Origin: Corylus avellana
Taxonomy: Eukaryota; Streptophyta; Magnoliopsida; Fagales; Betulaceae
NCBI RefSeq assembly: GCF_901000735.1
Contig: NC_081547.1
Span: 26,399,382 to 26,463,381, forward strand
Direction: 5' to 3'
Length of the DNA: 64,000 bases
The notes below the pieces were generated by a model. That model saw only the letters and a program-made list of their open reading frames with translations, was not told the DNA's origin and made no database searches. A program made the translations under genes and the position numbers. Each line of letters starts with the position of its first letter. The first letter of the stretch is position 1. Of this stretch, positions 58,850 to 64,000 are shown piece by piece.

Positions 58850-61800
58850 CTCCTTTGGCCTTTGGCATGATTTAAGTGTCTTTATTGTTCATACTTATAA
58901 AAAAAAAGTGTCTTTATTGTTCATGACAGCTTGTAGGATAAATTTTAGAGTTGTCTGAGGTGTTGTATTGAGCAAAAATGTGTTAGAAACCCAATAAAAG
59001 CATTAAAAAGTAAGAAAGGATATAGAACTTTTAGAGTTATGGACAATGAATTGTTCAAAAACAATGTATTAATGTACTCCCTCCATCCCATTTAGTTTTT
59101 CCTTTTTGGGATTTCATGATAATGTTTGCTTCCAAGAGTCGATGCATATAGTTTTATGAATTTTCTGATTATCTTTATTTATTTCAAAGTGGAAATTACT
59201 AAGTTATGTCTTCGTGAAATAAGCATTATATGTCTCTCCTTAAAAAGTTGATACAAAGATCAAGGGAATTAGAGGGGGTAGTAAAATCCGAAAGTGTGGT
59301 TGATGCTACCACTTGTTTTAGCTGGTTGCTGTAATAGATTTCTATATGAAGTGAAGTGCCCATGAAAATATTTATCTTCATTCTTTTCAAAAGAAAAAAA
59401 AGCGTCATCTTCCAATCAGCAAATGGATGATTTTTTCATTCTTGTATACTTCCTTCTTCTCTTGTATAGTTCCTTCTTCTCTCGTATATTTCCTGTGTAT
59501 TTGGGTTGCGCCTCTATGTGCTTTTTAATGAGATTGATTTACTTATAAAAAAAATTATTTGTTTGACCTACTCACTTTACAATGAAGTTGAGAAGAGTCG
59601 TGTTGCTAAATCTATGGATAGGGATGAATTTTGCTTCTAATTTATTGAGATTGAATCTGCAGAACTTGTCTGTTGTATCAATTAAATTATTTAACTTCTC
59701 CTTATTTCTTATTGGACTTCATTGACATGATTCTGCTCTCCTGACATGATTCTGCTCTCCTGACATACATACATACATTCATGTACGTATGGATATATAA
59801 TTACATTTATAGGACTGAGTTTTTGCACTTACCATTTACATGAATTTATTTCTGTTTATATTATTTGGGTACCTTTTTTTTTGTTGATAAAAATATTGTA
59901 TATTTTTACCGCTACTTTCAGATGCTCACCAAGGCAACTGCGGATGGTACACTTTACACACGAGACTGGGATACCGAGCCGCTTTTCCCACTACCAAATG
60001 CGGATGCAGTCAACAAAGAGTACTCTCTCTCTCTCTCTCTCACATGCACGAGCGCTGCAAAGTTTTGTTTGGCAGCTTGTTTTTCATTTTGTGTATTTAG
60101 CTTTGCCTTGATCTTAATTTTTAGGATTGAGTCTTATAAAGAAAAAATTACAATTGAGAGTACACTCAAATTTGTATATTTTTCTATGTTTGGGTGCTCT
60201 CTTTCTCTTGCAATTTCAATTTCTGCTTCAAGGAAGCATCATTAGGAGCTTTTCTTTCGTTTTCTTAACTAGTGATTCTTTAACCACTCATCTTCTTCCT
60301 TCTTTCTTTTGGGGTGTTGGGTATTGTGCCGAGGGTGTGGGCACAATTAGGCCTTTAGAATAAGCTCTAGTAATTGGTGTATAGTTGTTAAGGTTTTATA
60401 GCAGTAAAAACAACTGTTCCAAATATAGAAAATAGTAAGGCTGTCATTATATCTGCTAGTTAGCATCAATTAAGAAAGACTTTGGAGAATCTTATTAAAC
60501 AGTGTTCACATTGGTACATCTTTAAGAATTTCCAATGAGTGAAAGTGTAACACCCCTTCCGGTAGGAAGACGATATTACGCATTGTTCGAATCAGAAAGA
60601 TACGGATATAAGAATTCCATAAACTAAAAAATAAAGCAAACTAAACGTCTCATAACAATTAGAACTTAAACCATCGTACTACTGTAGTACTGTTATTAAA
60701 ACTTGTCCTGTTAAAACCTAACCTCTATACCCCTAGTTTTAACATAGAAAGCATGTTGTAACAAAACAAACTAATGTGCTTAATGCATTTATTTAATCCT
60801 CTTCTAGGTGAAGGCTTTTGTCTATAGTTTTCCTGGCCTGGAGAACCATCCAAGACATCATCTAGGTTAAAACAAGATTAAAACAAAGGGTAAGTCGGAT
60901 ACTCATTAAGTAGATCGAGCATATAATAAATGAAGTTGGAAACAATTTTCATTTTCAAAACATCAAGAAGTACAAGTAAAACATTCACACATATCATAAA
61001 ACCTTCTTTCTAATTTAATCTCTTAAGTGGCCAACGCACAATTTTGCCGTGTGTGTAACGGTTGGCGATCACAAGGTTCCCGACTCCACTCTTGTGGCCC
61101 CAATTGGAGCCGTGTCTTACTGGATAAATGGTGGTGCACTTGAGTGAGCCATTCTCAGCGCCGCAGCGGACCATACAAGATGGCTGCCCCTCTCATTAGC
61201 TCCGGTACCATGGCACATTATTTCATATGGCCAAGAAAACTGGTTCTTGCACTATTTTTGCAAGTTTTGGAACATAGGAATTAGGAAAATCACAAAGGAG
61301 AAGTTTTTATCAGATTTATTGAAAAAGAATTATCAAAAACTAGAAAGGATTGTTGAGAACACTTTCCCCAAAATCTTGATCAGAAGCTGTACAGCAAGTG
61401 GCAGCTTCTAGGAATTGGTTTTGGGGCTCAAATTGCAACTGATTTTGCATAAAAACAATACAGAAATTTTAGGTAGGCTATATGAAATCTGAATTTCAGT
61501 TTTCAATTGAAAAGTTTCAGATGCTGTATATTTTATCTCAGTTCATAAATGGTTTAGATAGTATACTTACCTGGGCAATTTGCTAAGATGATGTATATTA
61601 GAAATTGGGTTGGTAGGAAAATTATTAGTTTGTTAATGTATCCAATCCTGCTAAATATACAAATTCATATAGCATATTGGGGAGCATTTTTTTTTTTTTT
61701 TTTAAAATAAAAATAAAAACAATTTTTTTCTTTGTAGAAAAAGTCATTGGGTTAATTAGTCAACTGAATTAAAATTTGCATCTTTGAACCAAAATGAAAG

Positions 61801-63418
61801 TTTTTTTGTACAGAACATGAATTAATATTTCTCAGCATTGAAATTATTTTTTTCTGCAATTAGAGGGCTCAAATGCCCCTTTATTGAAAGACTATATAGC
61901 CCTTAGGCTCCCCAAAATCCAAAGTTTGAGGGGGGAAGCTCTTATAAAAAAAAAGGTTCATCAGGTATTGGAAAACTTTTATGTTTATGATTAATAGGGG
62001 CATGGTCATTTTGGTCCCCAAAGGATTAAGACTGGGTGAGTGGTTGTTTGGTTCAGATTGTTAGTTTATACGTCTATTTGTATTTGGATTTATTGTGAAC
62101 AATATCTAGCATGTTGTCCATTTATCATCGAGTGCTTTCTGTTCTGCAGCAGTTTTCAGAGTTCAACCCCAGGTTCATCGTTGCCAAAGTACAAAAGAAG
62201 TCCAAGTAGAAGATCTAAAAGTAGGTGGGAGCCTTTACCGGAGGAGAAATCAGTTGACAAGTCAGCATCTGTTGTGAATAACACAGTGAAATATGGTGGC
62301 TGGACAAACCCAAGTGAGAGGGATAGAAAGGTACTCTTGTGAAACTTGTTTTTCTGGGTACACCCCCCAGCGCAGGGCGTCTTTCTTGTAGCATACAATG
62401 GCAGTTGATTAATACGTTCTTATAAATCCTGTTTTCATGTTTATTTTGTTAATTTTTTTTTGGCGGTGGGTTGTGGCTTTTTTTTTTTGCTGCGAGTGGG
62501 GGGGTGTCTGAGGCCATGGGAGAGGGTACACTCCTTAACTATAATGGAGTGCGTGTTTGTGTCTCTATATCTGATCACTTGCACATTTTTCACTTTACAC
62601 TAGCTTTGTACAAGTTTGGCATCTCAGATTGTTTTATTGTTAAAAAATGTATGCAGCTTTTTATGGGGAATAATGAGAGCAAGGAGAATAATTTTACGGC
62701 TATGAAATTCTCTCCACTGGCCCAGAAAAATGCAAGTAAGAACATCCAGAGGCAGGTTAAGAAGCAGCGTTTTGCTGATGGTTTGAATGCTGCTGATAAT
62801 GGTGATGCATCTAGTGATAGTGATAAAGAACAAAATTTAACGGCATATTATTCTAGTGCAATAGCACTTGCGAATACACCAGAGGAGAGAAAGAGACGTG
62901 AAAGTCGCTCTAAGCGTTTTGAAAAAGGGCAAGGACGTCCAGAAAATAATCACTTCAAACCAAAAAATGCTGGACCTGGAAACCTATACAGTAGAAGGGC
63001 CAGTGCCTTGGTGCTTAGCAAAAACTTTGAAGATGGTGGGACCAGGGCTGTTGAGGACATCGACTGGGATTCCCTTACTGTCAAGGGGACGTGCCAGGAG
63101 ATTGAGAAACGTTATTTGCGCCTTACTTCTGCACCTGATCCTGCCAGTGTAAATATCGATCTTGCTTTCTGTCATTGATTTTTTTTGACATTCGGGGTCA
63201 AACCAAAATTGAACGATGAAGTGATGACATTTTGTGATGAATATAACTAATTTTCTCAACATGTTACTACTTCACAGGTAAGACCAGAAGAAGTGTTAGA
63301 AAAAGCTCTGGATATGGTTCAGAATTCTCAAAAGAATTACCTATATAAATGTGATCAGTTGAAGTCTATCCGCCAAGATCTAACTGTACAACATATACGC
63401 AATCAGCTGACAGTAAAG
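54906..63418 (+). CDS. SAC3A: SAC3 family protein A (SAC3/GANP, LENG8-like), first 851 residues; continues past the window
   Basis: Eight coding exons join in frame: 54906-54965, 55769-56806, 57159-57599, 58656-58757, 59922-60019, 62150-62330, 62657-63148, 63278-63418. The first ~500 residues are Gln/Tyr/Ser/Pro-rich and prion-like (polyQ near 56110-56136, then SYQQQQPNHS repeats). After this come LYTRDWDTEPLFPLPNADAV, a basic KYKRSPSRRSKSRWEPLPEE segment, KYGGWTNPSERDRKLFMGNN and the entry to the SAC3/GANP domain (VKGTCQEIEKRYLRLTSAPD, RPEEVLEKALDMVQNSQKNY, LYKCDQLKSIRQDLTVQHIR). SAC3/GANP proteins work at the nuclear pore in mRNA export (TREX-2-like); plant SAC3A resembles animal LENG8. The domain core lies beyond 63418. 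The start ATG overlaps a 4-codon upstream frame. Intron 5 (2.1 kb) carries retrotransposon debris. Confidence 0.92.
55102..55380 (+). repeat. Imperfect tandem duplication in SAC3A intron 1
   Basis: GATTACCTTAAATGAGAATA..TGCTTCTATTGTTCAATATC AATAAA and GTTCTGGAGGAAGTCATTGC at 55102-55190 recur at 55230-55380. The second copy has a T-run insert and an extra ACTTATCAAAAAG between two ATATC copies. A TA microsatellite (55193-55212) separates the units. Confidence 0.7.
56101..56300 (+). repeat. CAG run and 30-bp coding minisatellite in SAC3A
   Basis: Nine CAG codons (56110-56136), then five to six 30-base units encoding (N/S)HSSYQQQQP. Unit changes are mostly synonymous or P/S/F swaps and keep the frame. 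Confidence 0.9.
56885..56955. repeat. Compound CA/CG and TA microsatellite in SAC3A intron 2
   Basis: ACGCGCACACGCACACGCAC continues to 56930 and is followed by a TA run at 56938-56953 and ACACACACG. Confidence 0.9.
58811..58846. repeat. CT microsatellite in SAC3A intron 4
   Basis: About 17 uninterrupted CT units, 54 bases after the exon 4 donor at 58758. Confidence 0.95.
58893..58907 (+). mobile_element. 15-bp LINE tail with 17-bp target-site duplication
   Basis: ACTTATAAAAAAAAA lies between perfect copies of GTGTCTTTATTGTTCAT (58876-58892 and 58908-58924), the same structure as at 33191-33209. Confidence 0.75.
59077..59278. mobile_element. Stowaway-like (Tc1/mariner) MITE, 202 bp, in SAC3A intron 4
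   Basis: Left end CTCCCTCCATCCCATTTAG and right end complement CCCCCTCTAATTCCC, with TA on both sides (59075-59076, 59279-59280). CTCCCTCC ends and a TA target are Stowaway hallmarks, though the TIR match is short. Confidence 0.6.
59440..59550 (+). mobile_element. LINE 3'-end fragment in SAC3A intron 4
   Basis: CTTCTCTCGTATATTTCCTG TGTATTTGGGTTGCGCCTCT..GCTTTTTAATGAGATTGATTT ACTTATAAAAAAA matches the tail seen in the other LINE fragments. Confidence 0.65.
60548..61240. mobile_element. Retrotransposon-like remnant in SAC3A intron 5
   Basis: It starts GTGTAACACCCCTTCCGGTA, a beginning common among plant LTR-type sequences, and includes GC-richer DNA (CTCAGCGCCGCAGCGGACCA). No protein domain or second LTR was found. 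Boundaries and class are uncertain. Confidence 0.4.
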
Positions 63419-64000
63419 GTATATCGTATATATGCTGCATTATGCTGCTTTCTCTCTCTGTTTCCCTCTCTAGCCTGCTCATGTGGTGATCTTTAGTGTG
63501 TATTCTTTCAGGATGGTCAGTGAACTAGTTTTATCTTTTTGCTTTTTAACTTTGGTGGATTTTATCATCTAGCCTTCGGCAAGGCATTGCATTCCTCCCA
63601 ACTCTGAGTGAAGAATTGACTATGTTACACCTCAATAGCTTTTCATTTGATCAATAGTTATGTCAAACTCGCCATTGGAACCCATGACCTCCTAACGTCT
63701 ATCATACTTCCATAAGAAATAAGAAGTATCTCATCTAAAAAGATTAAAAAAAGTACCAAAATGGGTGAGTTTCAGATTTGATAGTAAATGATAACCAATT
63801 GATGCGAAATTTGTTATGCACAATGAACGTATTAAGGACATGTAATCTAGGGGTGGGCTTGATTAATTATTGAACCAAATTATCTTAAAAGTTACTGAGT
63901 AGTGTAATTTTAGATAAAAGTTACCCATTATAGTTCAACCCCTTGTGCATATATATATGTGTGTGTGTGTGTGTATAAAATATTTTGGAATTGGTTATAT
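63419..64000 (+). other. SAC3A intron 8 (incomplete)
   Basis: The donor GTATATCG follows AAG at 63418. No further SAC3 coding sequence appears before the window ends. An AT/GT microsatellite lies at 63949-63975. Confidence 0.7.

Noticed and set aside
60021..60042. CT repeat read as coding (SLSLSL) extension of SAC3A exon 5
   Set aside because: The next exon (62150) joins correctly only if exon 5 ends at 60019; the read-through is intron.

Overview
This window is nuclear DNA from a flowering plant. The genes have GT-AG introns, AT-rich intergenic DNA, plant-specific families (RS2Z splicing factor, ATS3 seed protein, Rubisco-LSMT-like SET protein) and a dense scatter of plant MITEs, SINEs and LINE tails. 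The exon content fits a eudicot, probably a rosid woody species. I cannot name the species. There is nothing prokaryotic here: no operons, CRISPR arrays or rRNA.

Layout: (1) 22-1278 (+), the last five exons of a Nit1-type amidase. (2) 3480-4053 (+), an ATS3/embryo-specific-3 gene broken by one extra base. (3) 5991-9998 (-), a 966-aa coiled-coil protein in four exons. (4) 14098-19301 (+), a complete MAEA/GID9-type CTLH E3 ligase subunit in seven exons. (5) 21013-23899 (-), a complete RS2Z32/33-type SR splicing factor in six exons. (6) 26542-36017 (-), a 15-exon SET-domain methyltransferase whose introns hold several transposable elements and one non-AG acceptor. (7) 38904-39215 (+), histone H4 with an S-phase promoter element and a probable 5'UTR intron. 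(8) 43081-47598 (+), a 1442-aa disordered protein with an octapeptide minisatellite and an SR-rich tail. (9) 54906-63418 (+), the 5' part of a SAC3A/LENG8-like gene that runs off the right edge.

The intervals 1.3-3.4, 4.1-5.9, 24.5-26.5, 36.0-38.3, 39.3-41.6 and 47.7-54.4 kb are mostly transposable-element debris. Several insertions can be bounded to the base by target-site duplications: two related hAT-type elements (25265-25818 and 51438-51997), a 172-bp 9-bp-TSD MITE (30366-30537), a 373-bp nested inverted-repeat MITE (53816-54188), a Stowaway-like element (59077-59278), tRNA-derived SINEs (5153-5255, 39902-40013) and three retroposon tails of only 15-32 bp.

The genes do not form a pathway. 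They are housekeeping and regulatory genes: ubiquitin ligase subunit, SR factor, protein methyltransferase, histone, mRNA export/processing factor. From memory, several have Arabidopsis counterparts clustered on the duplicated chr2/chr3 segments, so this looks like conserved rosid gene order. I found no convincing new multi-gene system. The best leads are a GG splice acceptor in the SET gene, the frameshifted ATS3 gene, the 14x8-aa repeat, the very short retroposon tails and a 60-bp perfect palindrome. Exon models come from conceptual splicing by eye; no alignment or transcript evidence was available.
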